A DNA stretch of 64,000 bases from the NCBI RefSeq assembly GCF_000005505.3, contig NC_016133.3:43489237-43553236 (forward strand). The letters are read 5' to 3'. Of this stretch, positions 50,607 to 62,046 are shown one piece after another. The stretch comes from Brachypodium distachyon (taxonomy: Eukaryota > Streptophyta > Magnoliopsida > Poales > Poaceae). Position 1 is the stretch's first letter. Every line of letters begins with the position of its first letter. Under the pieces are notes generated by a model. That model saw nothing but the letters and a program-made list of their open reading frames with translations. It did not search any database and was not told the origin of the DNA. Both the position numbers and the translations under genes were made by a program.

Positions 50607-51204
50607 CAAAAAACAATTGAATGACGTCATGTGGACTGCAAATACGCTAATCAGTAAATCACTTAACTGTATACAGCTAAGGGAAAAGCAACACCCAGCT
50701 ATAAATAAGCACAAGGATTCTGATGCAAGAGAAAGCGTGTAAGTAATCAAATGATGTGTGTGAGCATGTGTATATGTAATACTAGTACAGCCTTACAGGA
50801 CTGTTATTACTGCAGGGATGATGAAACAATTACATTCCAAAGTGTACATGTTATTGGAATGTGTAAAAGCATACCGAAATTTATTAAATTCAAGTGGCAG
50901 TGGCAATGCAGCATATCAAGCCGATGAGTAAATGCTTACCGACTACCGAGTTGCAGTCTTCGGTTTCCATCCATGCCACGTCCAACCAGCCCTGTTCGAA
51001 ACTCAGGAATGTAATCACACAGGATTTATTTATTTTTGGAAGTTCTATCCATGGAACAAGAATGATAGCATTTGATAAGCCTCGACACCGAAAGCAGATG
51101 ATACTGATTTGGCAAACACACAAATGTCCAGATTCGCCTACAACTCCATGTTTCCACCTGACCCCAGAGGCTACAGAACGATTATTAATAAACCCATGGA
51201 CCAG
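50607..51204. other. Convergent intergenic region
   Basis: This lies between the 3' ends of the plus-strand PDR gene and the minus-strand hypothetical gene and probably holds both 3' untranslated regions. No other feature is seen. Confidence 0.4.
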
Positions 51205-51819
51205 CTATACATTGCTACTGCTGCTCCCCATCCCCATCCCACCATCCCCATGGAGTGGTGGCGGTGACTGATCCCCATCCCCATCCCCATCCCCATGGGA
51301 TGGTGGTGGTGGTTCTAACTGGATCGTGCGGAACAGGTCGAACGCGCGGCCCTGGCGGCGGAGCGCGTCGTGGAGGCCGATGTCGTGCTCGATCATGTCG
51401 CCGAAGACGCTTTCCAGGAACATCATGACCACGGAGTAGGTCTGGTCGAGGGCCGGCAGCGACAGGTGCTGCACCCCGGCGAACCGACACATCGTCCACA
51501 ACGCGAGCATGCGCAGGCCCATGCGTATCGGGCACACGCACGCGGAGGAGGGCGTCGCCTCGACGTCCTCGGCGCCGCCCCCGCCGCGGCCGTTGATGCC
51601 CTGGGAGACGTCGCCGGTGCCCTGGGTGAAGTCCCCGCCGATGCCCTGGGTGTTGACGTCGACGCGCGGGGCCTTCCGGTGGCGCTTCTTCGCTCCCCCG
51701 CCGCGCGCCGGCAGGGCTGCTCCTGCGGCGCGCTTCTTCCCGAGCCAGAACCTCGCGGTGGTGGTGATGGCGGCGCCCTGGGGCGGCTGGGAGCTGCCGC
51801 GCCGCCCGCGCACGGACAT
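51205..51819 (-). CDS. Hypothetical single-exon protein with Gly-Asp repeat tail
   Basis: A 204-residue frame that I do not recognise. The N-terminal ~55 residues are basic (GKKRAAGAA, GGAKKRHRKAPR), suggesting a nuclear or nucleic-acid-binding location. A Gly/Thr/Gln-rich stretch (TQGIGGDFTQGTGDVSQGIN) follows. The middle (about 98-165: MGLRMLALWTMCRFAG, LPALDQTYSVVMMFLESVFG, DMIEHDIGLHDALRRQGRAF) looks like a compact helical domain. The tail has repeated HGDGDGDGD and HGDGGMGMG, coded by CCCCAT hexamers on the opposite strand. Codon composition is GC-rich, as in real grass genes. The start is the first ATG, with no upstream frame. It could be a fast-evolving grass-specific gene; expression is unproven. 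Confidence 0.45.
   Translation of the reverse strand: MSVRGRRGSSQPPQGAAITTTARFWLGKKRAAGAALPARGGGAKKRHRKAPRVDVNTQGIGGDFTQGTGDVSQGINGRGGGGAEDVEATPSSACVCPIRMGLRMLALWTMCRFAGVQHLSLPALDQTYSVVMMFLESVFGDMIEHDIGLHDALRRQGRAFDLFRTIQLEPPPPSHGDGDGDGDQSPPPLHGDGGMGMGSSSSNV
51220..51297. repeat. CCCCAT hexanucleotide repeat
   Basis: Two blocks of CCCCATCCCCATCCC on the plus strand surround TGGAGTGGTGGCGGTGACTG. They encode the Gly-Asp and Gly-Met tails of the hypothetical protein, so slippage here would change protein length in steps of two residues. Confidence 0.75.
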
Positions 51820-54800
51820 GGCTGCTTGCGGGGGAGATTAGAGACGAGAGGAAGCCTGCGCCGAAATGCGAGATGAGTATTTAGATCGATGGAAGAGGGG
51901 ATTTGTTCTAGCGAATTTGGATGCGTTGGCGGGAGTCGAGAGCGGCAAGGAACGAGGGGAAATTTTGGATCGGAAAATATTTATGTTTAGCCATCTGGGT
52001 GTTCAGTTTTTCTTTTTTACCAAAATCAGGACAAAAGAATTTAGGATCGGAGAAAGTACCCCTCTAATACTAAATTTTTGATTCAAATTTGTTCAAATAT
52101 GGATGCATGTATTCTTAAAAAGCGTCTAGATACATGTAATATTTCGATAACAATTTAGAATCGGAGTGAGTATATGGCAACGCATGAATACCTAAAGCCT
52201 TCTTAAGTGGAACTACCTATCCGCACGTAATTCGGATTCCTCTGACGGATACGCCAATCCCACGCATGCAAAAAAACCGTCCGCAATCCCACGCATGCAA
52301 AAAAAAGAACGTCCCATAATATAACCGTTACATTTTAGCGGAACTACCTATCCGCATGGAATCCGGACTCCTTGAGTCTATTCATTTGAGTTGATATATC
52401 CAGGCGGAGAACCCCACCCCCACGCGCTCAAAAAAAACGTTCCATAATATAGCCGTTACCCTTTAGCGGAACTGACTATCCTCGTTTAATTCGGATTCCT
52501 TGAGTTGATATATTGGGACCGAAAAAAGAAAATATCCGGAGCAATAAAACCTTCGGAGAAAGAAGGAACAAGGTTGGGTATTAGTAGTAAAGTCATATCA
52601 AAATTAGTTTTGAATTTAAACACCAACAAATACTTGTCTTCTAAACAAAGGCTCGAGCGTTTTGAATGTCGTTTTTTACGTACCCTAGTTTATGTCATCG
52701 AATTCACGTTTTGCAAGTTAGTACTTTAGATCTCACAATGATGGAAATAATTGCAATTCATTTTTTGTCAGTAAAGTGTCAGATCATGACATGACACCAT
52801 GCATTCTTCCAGCCTAAGCAGCAACAGAGATACTACTCCTACAGGAGGAGACGGTTACAACTTTTTCTTTTAGGACAAGGAGACGGTTACAACTTGCCAG
52901 GACATACAACAAGAATAAAAATAACCCAGCTTCCTCGTCCTTGTCAAGGAGTTTATAGTCAACACAACACAGAGAATGGCGGTTCAGGAAAAAAATACAG
53001 AGAGTACAGACGAACGCGATGATTTGGGCTGGACGGAAAGCGCGCGGCCCATCGACGCGTGGATCAATCGAAGTTGGGCCGTGAGCCACCGAAACCCGGG
53101 TTAGTTTAGTTTAGTTATTAACCCGCAAAGGCAAATGGCGGACACGAATCGGACCAGTTGGGCTGCAGTATGAATGATTCGATACTGGCTAGCCTAAAAG
53201 AAAGATTTCCCTAAAAAAAAAAGAGACCGATATGCTACCGCCTACCAGCATACCAGTACGTCCGGATCGTTCTTGGTCAAAAATAAATAAATAGCGTGGC
53301 TGAGTTTTTTCGACGGCCGACGACTTGGCTGCGTTGACGACTTGACGCCGTAGAAATTAATAGGCGTGGGGGATGATGATCAAAGGAAGCAAAAACACCC
53401 ACCAACATGGCCATGTCCTGTGGGCTGTGGTACACTGGTACGGTAAGCCCGTATGTACCAATCGAGAGATAGCCGCTGATTACCTACCGGGTCGCGTTTT
53501 CACGTGTATTACCGATCGCCGTCGCCGGCTGCATATATTCCTCCGGGTCCGGGGCGGCCGGCGGATACAGAGGAAGCGCGTTGACGGGACGGGAGAGAGG
53601 GACGGCCGTCGTTGAACCGGTCCGCTCGTCTCGTGGTACTTGTGCTTTGGGGTCGCCTCGTTTTCTGCCCTGTCCACTTCACTTCTGTTCTGTGTCTGTC
53701 TGCTACCCTCTGGTCAGTTGCTCAATCGCGCTACCACGATTGCTAGTCCAATATTCAGTCGTCACGAGACAAGGGAGTGCAAGCAGCAGGAGTGGGGATA
53801 TGGACGTGCACTGTTTTGTTTTGTAAATGACCTCCCCACACGTACCACTGAGATGCATCCTCCACACATTTGTTGATGTTGCAATCTGTCTGAATATTAC
53901 GGATGGATTTTGAATTATATCCCGAGTAAATAATGGTACTCTGTAGTAGTACTAGTACAATCGAGACTTGTGTGTCTCGAGTGTCGACGTCAAGAGCGAT
54001 TGGTATTTGGATTCGGTGCAAGCGATCGGCGATTTTGTGTCAAGAAGCGCGCAATTAATCACTCAAGTAAATTACGGGGCGCCGTAATTCCGTACGGTTC
54101 ACACACGCGTATAGACGGCGACACGAAAGCGGGCCGATAGGGATGGGTGCTTCTTATTTTACGCGGGCGTTTACAGACAATTTACCCCGTAGTAACTTCA
54201 CCGGTTGAATACTCCACTCTGTATACCGGCCGGTCAGCCGTAAAGCGCCGTCGCCGTAAATGGCGGAAGGACCAAACAGCGCAATATCCACGAATCCTTG
54301 CGAAAAGTAACCATTTGGTCAGCCCTGTTGAGCACGGTACTGTATTTTTTTTTCCTTTCTCTAAACCTAGTCCGATTATCTGGGACCGTTTGATTGCTGT
54401 CCGTTTCGTAGCGGCACCGGGCGGTCATCTCCAACACCGGCTTGGCGTTTCTCGACGCCATCAGCCTAAGCGCAGTCCAATCCACTCTGGCCAAGTGATT
54501 TCGACCGAGCTTTTATACGTTGATGCTGCATCATCTCTAGATTGGAGCAACAGCGACGATTCATCGGTCGGGTAATTTCACACGGGCGGTGAAATTGCTA
54601 CTACCATTTCCTTCCAGAAGACAATTACTTCTCTTGGGTCAGCCGCATGTCATTGACTGGACCCAGATGGCTGGATGGATGGTTGCTTCTCCCCTCCCCG
54701 CTCGCTTGCCTACAACGTTGATGTTGCTGTCAGTAGCTAGCTAGCTATAGCTCAAGGAAATTAAACAAAGCTTTTCCCCGGCAGCAGGAGAGCCACTGGC

Positions 54801-55023
54801 GCGCGCGCACAGCACAATCACATCTTCTCGTTGTTGTTGAGCTCCAGCTACCTCGGCCGCGAAGCAAACAAGGCAAGGCCACTGGCCGCCCAGCGCCGGC
54901 CGCCCGCCCTGTCGCTGTCCGGCCGCCGACGACCGCGCCCACACGCAAAGGAAAGAAGATGCGACGAGCTCAGAAACAGAGTTATCATCATCGATCCACT
55001 TGAGACCTTTCCATGAGGCAACC
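51820..55023. other. Intergenic region with tandem repeat and decayed MITE
   Basis: No gene is supported. A decayed Stowaway-like element lies at about 52059-52170 (right end GAATCGGAGTGAG). A tandem repeat lies at 52206-52500. Patches at 53560-53720 and 54750-55000 are GC-rich; the latter is the likely promoter and leader of the next gene. Confidence 0.4.
52206..52500. repeat. ~130 bp tandem repeat, about 2.3 copies
   Basis: The landmark GGAACTACCTATCCGCA recurs at 52209, 52340 and (as GGAACTGACTATCC) 52468, spacings of 131 and 128 bp. Each copy also holds a TTCGGATTCCT-like word and a CCATAATATA.CCGTTAC word. A sub-repeat CAATCCCACGCATGCAAAAA occurs twice (52256 and 52284). Confidence 0.75.
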
Positions 55024-57093
55024 ATGCTCTTCCTCATCGCCAAGTACTTATCGTCATCCTCATCAAGACGCCGCGGCAGCAGCAAGCACACGGCGGCGGC
55101 ACCCGGCGACAACAACAGGGAGATGCCGGCGGCGGCGGCGGTGGAGCGAGAGCGAGAGCAGGGGTGCATGGCGGGCTGCGTGCCGGTGGCTATGCGATAC
55201 AAGCGGACGGGGGCGTCGGCGAAGGTGGTGACCGTGACGGCGTCGTCGGCGAGGACGTCGAGGCACGGCTTCGTGAGGTCGGCGGCGTCGGGGCTGTTCC
55301 GGGACGGCGCGGCGGCGCGGGGGCGATACTTCACCAACCACGAGTCGCTCCCGCCGCTGCCGGAGGCACGCGCCGAGTTCGCCGCCGCGTTCCCGCAGTA
55401 CTCCGCCGGCGCCGGGGACGGAGAAGAGGCCGCCGCGGCGGCGGACGCCATCAGGGCCCGCGAGTACCCGCACCTCGCCCGCCACGCGTGCCTCGACTAC
55501 ACCGGCGTCAACCTCTTCTCCCACGCCCAGATGGACTCTTCCTCTTCTTCCCTGCCGTCCACGTCGTCGTCGTCCCCGGCGCCGGCGCCGTGGCAGCCTC
55601 CCTTCTTCGACGTGGCCTACAGGTCCGCGACCCTGCGGTCGCAGGTGGAGCAATGCGATTCCGGCGGCATCGGCGGCGGAATCGGCCGCGCGGTGGCGAG
55701 GCGCATCATGGCGTCGATGAAGATGCCGGAGGAGGAGTACGTCATGGTGTGCGCGGCCAACCGGACGAGCGCCTTCCGCCTCCTGGCCGAGTCCTACGCC
55801 TTCTCCTCCCCCAACTCCGGCGGCCGGAAGAAAAAAAAGCTCCTGGCCGTGTACGACTACGAGAGCGAGGCGGTGGGCGCGATGTCCGCGGCCGCCCGCC
55901 GGCGCGGCGCGGAGGTGCTGCACGCGACCTTCACCTGGCCCGGTCTCCGCCTCCACGCCGCCGACCTCCGCAAGAAGCTCCTCCGCCGCCACCAGGGGCT
56001 CATGGTGTTCCCGCTGGTGTCGCGGATGACGGGCGCGCGGCACCCGTACCTGTGGATGAGCGCGGCCGCGGAGCGAGGCTGGCACGTGGCGCTGGACGCG
56101 TCCGCCATGGGCGCCAAGGACCTCGACACGCTGGGCCTCTCCCTCCTCCGCCCCGACTTCGTCGTCTGCAACTTCTTCAAGGTCTTCGGCGAGAACCCCT
56201 CGGGCTTCGCCGGGATCTTCGTCAAGAAGGCCAGCCTCGCCGCTCTCGTAGAGGATTCCCCCGCCGCCGTGGCACGCAGCATCGGCGTCGTCTCCCTCGT
56301 CCCGCCCCGCCGCTGGTCGCTCCGGGACGATTACTCCACCGACCTCGACCTCTCCCGCAGCTTCACCAACCCCGATCCGCCGCCGCCGCAATCGGCCGAG
56401 ATCGACATCACGTGCTCCTTCTCCGGCCCCCTCAGCACCGCCGCCGCCGCTGCCACGCCAGAGATCTGCGAGGAGGAAGAAGCCCCTGCCCCACCACCGC
56501 CGCCGCCGCTGCCGGAAGCAGAGGAGAAGGAGGTGGCGGTGGAGCTTCGGGGGCTGGACCACGCGGACGCCCTGGGGCTGATCGCGATCGGGAACAGGCT
56601 GCGGTGCATCAGCAACTGGCTGGTGATCGCGATGCAGAAGCTGAAGCACCCGCACCCGGAGGACACCGCCGCCATTGGCGGGGGCGGGGGGCAGCAGCTG
56701 GTGAGGATATACGGGCCGCGGGTGAGCTTCTCGAGGGGCCCGGCGGTGGCGTTCAACGTGTACGACTGGAAAGGGGAGAAGGTGGCGCCGGGGATGGTGC
56801 AGAAGCTCGCCGACCGCCACGCCGTCTCCCTCACCTGCGGCTTCCTCCGCAACGTCTCCTTCGCCGATAAGTACGACGCCGACCGGACCGCCGTCCTCGA
56901 GCGGCGGCGGAGCAACGAAGGGGAGGAGGAGGTGTGGGGGATCCACGTGGTGAACGCGTCGCTGGGGTTCCTGAGCAGCTTCGAGGACGCCTACAGGCTG
57001 TGGGCGTTCGTGGCCAAGTTCCTCGACGCCGACTTCGTCGAGAAGGAGCGCTGGAGGTACACGGCGCTCAACCAGAAGACCGTCGAGGTCTAG
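55024..57093 (+). CDS. PLP-dependent, molybdenum cofactor sulfurase-like protein
   Basis: An intronless frame of 689 residues from ATG 55024 (MLFLIAKYLSSSS). It belongs to the plant family of class V aminotransferase-fold proteins related to the N-terminal half of MoCo sulfurase but lacking its MOSC domain. Visible parts are YPHLARHACLDYTGVNLFSH (substrate-domain entry), VMVCAANRTSAFRLLAESYA, YESEAVGAM, HVALDASAMGAKDLDTLGLS and the PLP-lysine region VVCNFFKVFGENPSGFAGIF, with the likely Schiff-base lysine at residue 386. The C-terminal fold continues with VRIYGPRVSFSRGPAVAFNV and ends WRYTALNQKTVEV. Ser-rich and Pro/Ala-rich low-complexity loops interrupt it at about 170-190 and 450-500. The chemistry of this family is unproven; a cysteine desulfurase activity is only a guess. 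The N-terminus contains no clear transit peptide, though it is Ser/Arg-rich. Very high GC, typical of grass intronless genes. Confidence 0.85.
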   Translation: MLFLIAKYLSSSSSRRRGSSKHTAAAPGDNNREMPAAAAVEREREQGCMAGCVPVAMRYKRTGASAKVVTVTASSARTSRHGFVRSAASGLFRDGAAARGRYFTNHESLPPLPEARAEFAAAFPQYSAGAGDGEEAAAAADAIRAREYPHLARHACLDYTGVNLFSHAQMDSSSSSLPSTSSSSPAPAPWQPPFFDVAYRSATLRSQVEQCDSGGIGGGIGRAVARRIMASMKMPEEEYVMVCAANRTSAFRLLAESYAFSSPNSGGRKKKKLLAVYDYESEAVGAMSAAARRRGAEVLHATFTWPGLRLHAADLRKKLLRRHQGLMVFPLVSRMTGARHPYLWMSAAAERGWHVALDASAMGAKDLDTLGLSLLRPDFVVCNFFKVFGENPSGFAGIFVKKASLAALVEDSPAAVARSIGVVSLVPPRRWSLRDDYSTDLDLSRSFTNPDPPPPQSAEIDITCSFSGPLSTAAAAATPEICEEEEAPAPPPPPPLPEAEEKEVAVELRGLDHADALGLIAIGNRLRCISNWLVIAMQKLKHPHPEDTAAIGGGGGQQLVRIYGPRVSFSRGPAVAFNVYDWKGEKVAPGMVQKLADRHAVSLTCGFLRNVSFADKYDADRTAVLERRRSNEGEEEVWGIHVVNASLGFLSSFEDAYRLWAFVAKFLDADFVEKERWRYTALNQKTVEV

Positions 57094-57785
57094 CACGCTA
57101 GCAGGCCACGCTACACCTGGCCGCCATTGCTTCTGTTTCTGTTTCTGGTCTCATTCGTCTCCAGCTTCACTCCCCTTTCCATTCTTTGTCTCGAGAGAGA
57201 TTGTAATTGTTGTAGCTCCTGCCTGCCTGCTTCTGTGAGTGAACTGTAAAATGTTGTAGACACTGTCTGCTGCTTCCTTGGCAACAAGAAATGCGCACGT
57301 CTTGGGAATGAATCCTGACCTGTGCCCAATGTTCAACATTGGTGTCCCATAGATGAAAGTTCTTCTGTACTGCAATTTGGTAATAATGCAGAATCAGCAG
57401 GCTTTGGTCGATGGAAAGGGGAGCTCAGAGCAGCCAGGCATAGAATGCACACGAGTGCTCAATGCTTTCTGCGGCACAATTGGTTGATTCAATGATAAAA
57501 TATCACAGAGCAGCATGTTGTTCACTAACAACAAAGCAATTAACCAAAGGTACCAATGCTAGAGGAGAAGAAGGCTGCTTGTTCTACACAAAGGGTTTTT
57601 TCAGTTCAGCTCAGCCCAAAATAAATAAGCTGAGAGTACATGGGGGAAAACAGCTTCAGAGAATGATGGCTCTTATTTGAAAGATAACTAAGACTGCGGA
57701 TTCTAGACATAAATAAATACAGCAAATTTCAAGGATGATGGTTGCTAAATAAATCGCAAGGTGAACGAACTAACTGTATCTGACA
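57094..57785. other. Convergent intergenic region
   Basis: This lies between the stop codons of the plus-strand PLP-fold gene and the minus-strand HMG-CoA synthase gene. It should hold both 3' untranslated regions. No other feature is seen. Confidence 0.4.
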
Positions 57786-60700
57786 CTAGTGTCCGTTTGC
57801 GATGCCGTTGCTGCACTTGGTTTTGTCATCGGCGGCTGCTTTCTTTTCATAGAACCTCCTGTACATTGAATCGACTTTCGTAAGGTAGAACGTTCCGGGT
57901 GGCAACAAGGCTGTGTCTTTGTTTGTTTCAAAGTCTTTTGCTCCATATCGGTGCTCCATCAGCTTCAGCGTCGCGATGAACTTCTCAGGCGAGGTCTGGT
58001 AACATGTGTAAAAGAACACGTCAGCCTGCTCTAAAGAAATTACAGGGCAAATCAAGGTATTTTCATGATAGCAACCAATGCCTAATCTCACACAAACTAC
58101 AGTTCAATCAATATGCACAGCAAATAGATTAATTAATAATGGTATGTAGCTATCCTCGAGAAAGGCTATTTTCAGAAGGACATCATAAGTAAAATTAAAG
58201 AAACTAGACCCCTTTTCTTCAAAATAAGCTTAGCGAAGTCCCTAGACCCTGATTTTCTTGGTGAGTGATGCTCATATAATGAGGACTGAGTAATCACTGT
58301 AGATTTCTTTTCTTTTATTAGGTGCAGAGCTTGCTGACAAAATAAACTAGGAATAGTCCAGTTACTACTACCAAAAATCCAATCCCGAGGAGTTCCCCAC
58401 CCGTAACCATTTAATATTAAACACAGAAGGTTTTAATCTTCAATCCTGAGGAGTTCCCCACCAGTAACCATTTAACATTTAAGTTGTTCCTGGCAGCAGT
58501 AAGCTGGAAATGTGTAGTAATATTCCATCAGGCTGGCTGAGGGTTGTAAGAATGAAAGACCATACCACATGTCTTGACTCAAGCTTCGCCGTCACATCAA
58601 GCACAGAGGCAATGTTTGTTAAGCTAAAGGGATGCTGACCCTCATTAAGTCTGAATGAGAACATAGTGGATGTCAAGCCACTGCCATACGAGAACATGAC
58701 AATTCGTTGGCCGCTCTGCGAGAGTACAGAAGTTAATTAGTTACAAATAATGAAAAGAGATACAAAGACTTACAATGGAGATATAAAACCATATCCTCAC
58801 CAGGCTAGCATGCTTGTTGTAGAGTACAGATGCCAAGGCAGCATAAAGAGATGCAGTATACATGTTACCAATTTGTTTTGGAAGCAAAGTTGACGGTTGA
58901 ACTTTGATGTCATACAAATGCTTTGCAAGTTGTTGAGAGCCCTGAAACATTAGTAGAATTGATATAATGCTTACATCAGTCAAGAAATTAAGCACTGTAA
59001 GAACTACTATCCACCTAACAAGAAAGAACCTTTTCCAAGTCACGGTTTTGGTAGCTTTCTTCACTTGTCAAGTTTGCAAAAGGCTGAAGCTTCTCTTTAG
59101 CATCGTTATCAACCGAACTGACATAAAATAAAATAAAATAAATAAGTATCTCAGTCCGGGGACTAAAGAGTGCCAGATGGGTATCATATAACTATAACCA
59201 GAGAAAGGGGCCAGTCTTTCAGAACTACAGAACATTATTGGTCGACAGATTAAAATGTTACTTCTTAAGAAACAATAGGGGCAGAAGAGAGAGATCACAG
59301 ACCTGCAATTGCGCATGAAATCATTGAAGTAAAGTCGAGCAAAACTCTTCTGTACGAGCTGTGGTAATAAAAGGGAAATGTTTATATTCTCCAGAAGTTA
59401 AGAGAATAGAATGAACAGAATTGATGAACTGCGAAATCTTATTCATTCCTGTGGAAGCGTGCAGTCATCATACCTTATTGTATGGAGAATGAAACACACA
59501 GTAATCTGCATCGGAAAGTGAGAATTGTTCTCCCACTAGCTTTTCATACCTGATTCATGATCATAGTGTATGAAGTTATTGGTTGAGAAAAAAAATATGC
59601 TAGTACTACAATTCAGTGTGTAAATAATGGCAGTGAGCTCACTTGGCACAATACTGTCTATAGCATGAATCCAGAGCCATCAGATAGCATGTTTGAGACA
59701 GTTTTCCATCAACAACCTACAATGGTCCAGGAGGAAAAAATGTAGAGGATATGATACAATGGGGTAAAGGCATGGTATTTAATAAGAGAAATTGTTAATT
59801 AACATGCCTAACTGAAGCAATAAATTTAGCAACACAAGTATAAATTCTAACCGGATATTCACTTGCAAGATCAGGCTTGTAGAAATCATAAACATGAGCC
59901 ATGTGAGAAGCTCTATATTTACTTTCAAAAGAAATAGGTGCATTTGGGCCAATAAGCATCGCAATAGCAGCAGCTCCCCCTGTAGGACGAGCTGGTCCTT
60001 CGGCATAAACCTGAAAACATTTGCATAAGATGGGCCGGCAAATGAGTACTGCACAGGGACAAAAGGGGGAGAAACTGAATTTACTTAGTGCCAAAACTAG
60101 AAAGTGATATTGGGTGACAAACCGCGCTATCTGTGCAGACAACAAGGCCATAGCGTCCATCCCAGCATTTACTTTCCACCCAATTCACACAATTCAACAG
60201 GGCAGCTGTTCCACCATAGCAAGCGTTACTCGAGTCAACTCCTTCTATGTCAGTATTACCACTTTCCTGCATTTGCCGCAAATGTTGACAATAACAAGTT
60301 ATTGGGTGGGAGTGAAACAGAGCTAACAAAACAACTAAACGTTGAAACTTGCAGATTCATCGAGATCCAGGTTTACATGAAAAGGTAAGAAATAGTGAAA
60401 GAACGTTGAAAATACTGAACAACTAGGTTAGGTGGGATCCTACTTTGTGATTTACCCAAGTCAGTAGGACAAACCTCGAAAATTTGCATCAGCCACGTTT
60501 TGATGGATTTGCTTTTGTCTATCACTGTCTCGCTACCAACCTCCAGGCGGCCAATTAGCTTCGGATCGATGTGGTACTTTTCCAGCAGGGATTTGACAAC
60601 TGTCAAGCTGAAACAACTTTTCTTCTTGAGCAATCACATACCAAAGAGAGCATTGCATGAAAATAATAATACAGAATGAAGCTAATTGCTTAGTAAATTC

Positions 60701-62046
60701 TAGCCATTATGAAGTTCAATCCCAATAAAAGGATTCCGTGCTGCGGCATCTTGGTATATGGGTGCACTCTGCACTCGATGGTTATCGGCTGGTGTTTGTG
60801 GATATTTGGTGTGAGCAGCAAGGGGAGCGGTGAGGTGTGGTGGTGCAACATTCAGGACAGGAGCGGCCTGAGGCCTCCGAAACCGACAAGACGCCTTGCA
60901 GGCTTGCTTTGAGGATTTCGCGAGGCCGGCGGGCCATGGCACCGTCGGCCTGCTGTCTCCAAAGCGGGAACGGCCCAACATTTTAGAGTTGGATTCTCGT
61001 TTCCTTCAGCGGAGTTGTAGGGTTGTCGCGCCATGTACGTTTGTCGGTTTGTGTGGTTGACATCTAGGCCTGGGGTTCTCTGGTGGCGCCGGTTGTGATG
61101 TCTGTCTGGCAACCGTTGGTCATGGTCATGTCTTGAGTGGTCGGTAATCTCAGCCTGGTCTTCGTCTTGCAGTTACATTCTTTCCATCAATGCATCGAGG
61201 CACAAGATTTGCATTTTTCTCCAAAAAACATAAAAGAAGGTGCTGATTGACAAGGCTGTAGTCGAAGCAATTAATGGTTACAACAGATATACCTCATGGA
61301 TATGACATCTTCCACTTCGCTGCAAAAGGCCATGCAGTCTTGCCCTAGACCAATCGTGTACTTCCCCTTGCTGGCTCCGTCATGAGCCTCCAGCGCCTCC
61401 TGCATCCATTAGTCAGTTCAACGCATCAGCATTGCACTTTGAGCCCAGTAGCACCGAACAGATAAAACAAATTATCCCCGTCCTTAAACCCTCTAATTCC
61501 ACTCCAGATTTCACTCGCATACTCGTCCTCTCAGAGACGAAACACAATACTATACAAGGGAAGGGATATACAACATCTGGCAGCAGGGGTGGAACGAATT
61601 CAAAATACTCCCCAACAACAAAAATTCAGCGCCTGTGATCCACAAATCAGCACAGCGACGATAGCACCTCAGAAGTCAGAACCGAGGTCTCTTTGACCGG
61701 AAACAATTCCCCTTGTAGCGATCTCACCCATACTTCCTAAACCCGAAACCCCACGCGTCCGGCGGCTAAACCCCCCGGCGGCGATCCCGAAGAAACTGGC
61801 CGAAACCACCCGAATCGTCCGTGATCTCGACGCAGGGACGCCCGGAGGCTCAGATCAGCCCCGCTCCCGACCTGCCCCGACACGCCGCCACCCCCACCCC
61901 GTGAACAAATCGAACGCAGGACGGCGGATACAGAAACAACAGCTGAGGAACGAGACTAGAGAGCCAGGCGGGCGGCTGACCTGCTGGACGCAGGTGGGAG
62001 GGAAGTAGATGTCCATGGCGAGGATCCCGACATCCTTGCACTCCAT
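57786..62046 (-). CDS. HMGS: Hydroxymethylglutaryl-CoA synthase
   Basis: Condenses acetyl-CoA with acetoacetyl-CoA to HMG-CoA, the second step of the cytosolic mevalonate pathway. Twelve exons on the minus strand join in one frame of 467 residues: 62046-61981, 61399-61293, 60607-60475, 60266-60123, 60010-59852, 59716-59643, 59549-59474, 59358-59303, 59117-59030, 58941-58801, 58715-58566, 57995-57786. The catalytic Cys is in [14 protein letters not shown] (residue 118) and the His of the CoA/acetoacetyl site in [10 protein letters not shown] (residue 248); both positions fit characterised plant enzymes. Other conserved blocks are [55 protein letters not shown] and [12 protein letters not shown]. 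The start [17 protein letters not shown] is the usual plant N-terminus, with no organelle signal. The length is normal, so it looks fully functional. It is head to head with NAP1. Confidence 0.95.
60690..61226 (+). mobile_element. Possible LINE-like 3' fragment in HMGS intron 2
   Basis: This GC-richer block within the 685 bp second intron of HMGS ends in CATCAATGCATCGAGGCACA followed by a TTTCTCCAAAAAA tail, similar in style to 3' ends of grass non-LTR retrotransposons. No reverse transcriptase remains and no target duplication was found. Weakly supported. Confidence 0.3.

Noticed and set aside
51370..51876. 168-codon plus-strand frame over the hypothetical gene
   Set aside because: Ala/Gly/Arg-rich shadow; the minus-strand frame has more varied, helical-domain-like sequence. 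Neither is proven.
55063..57096. 677-codon open frame on the minus strand opposite the PLP-fold gene
   Set aside because: High GC and strong third-position bias of the plus-strand gene remove stop codons from the other frames; the product is Arg/His/Pro-rich low complexity without any domain. A 568-codon plus-strand alternative frame is explained in the same way.
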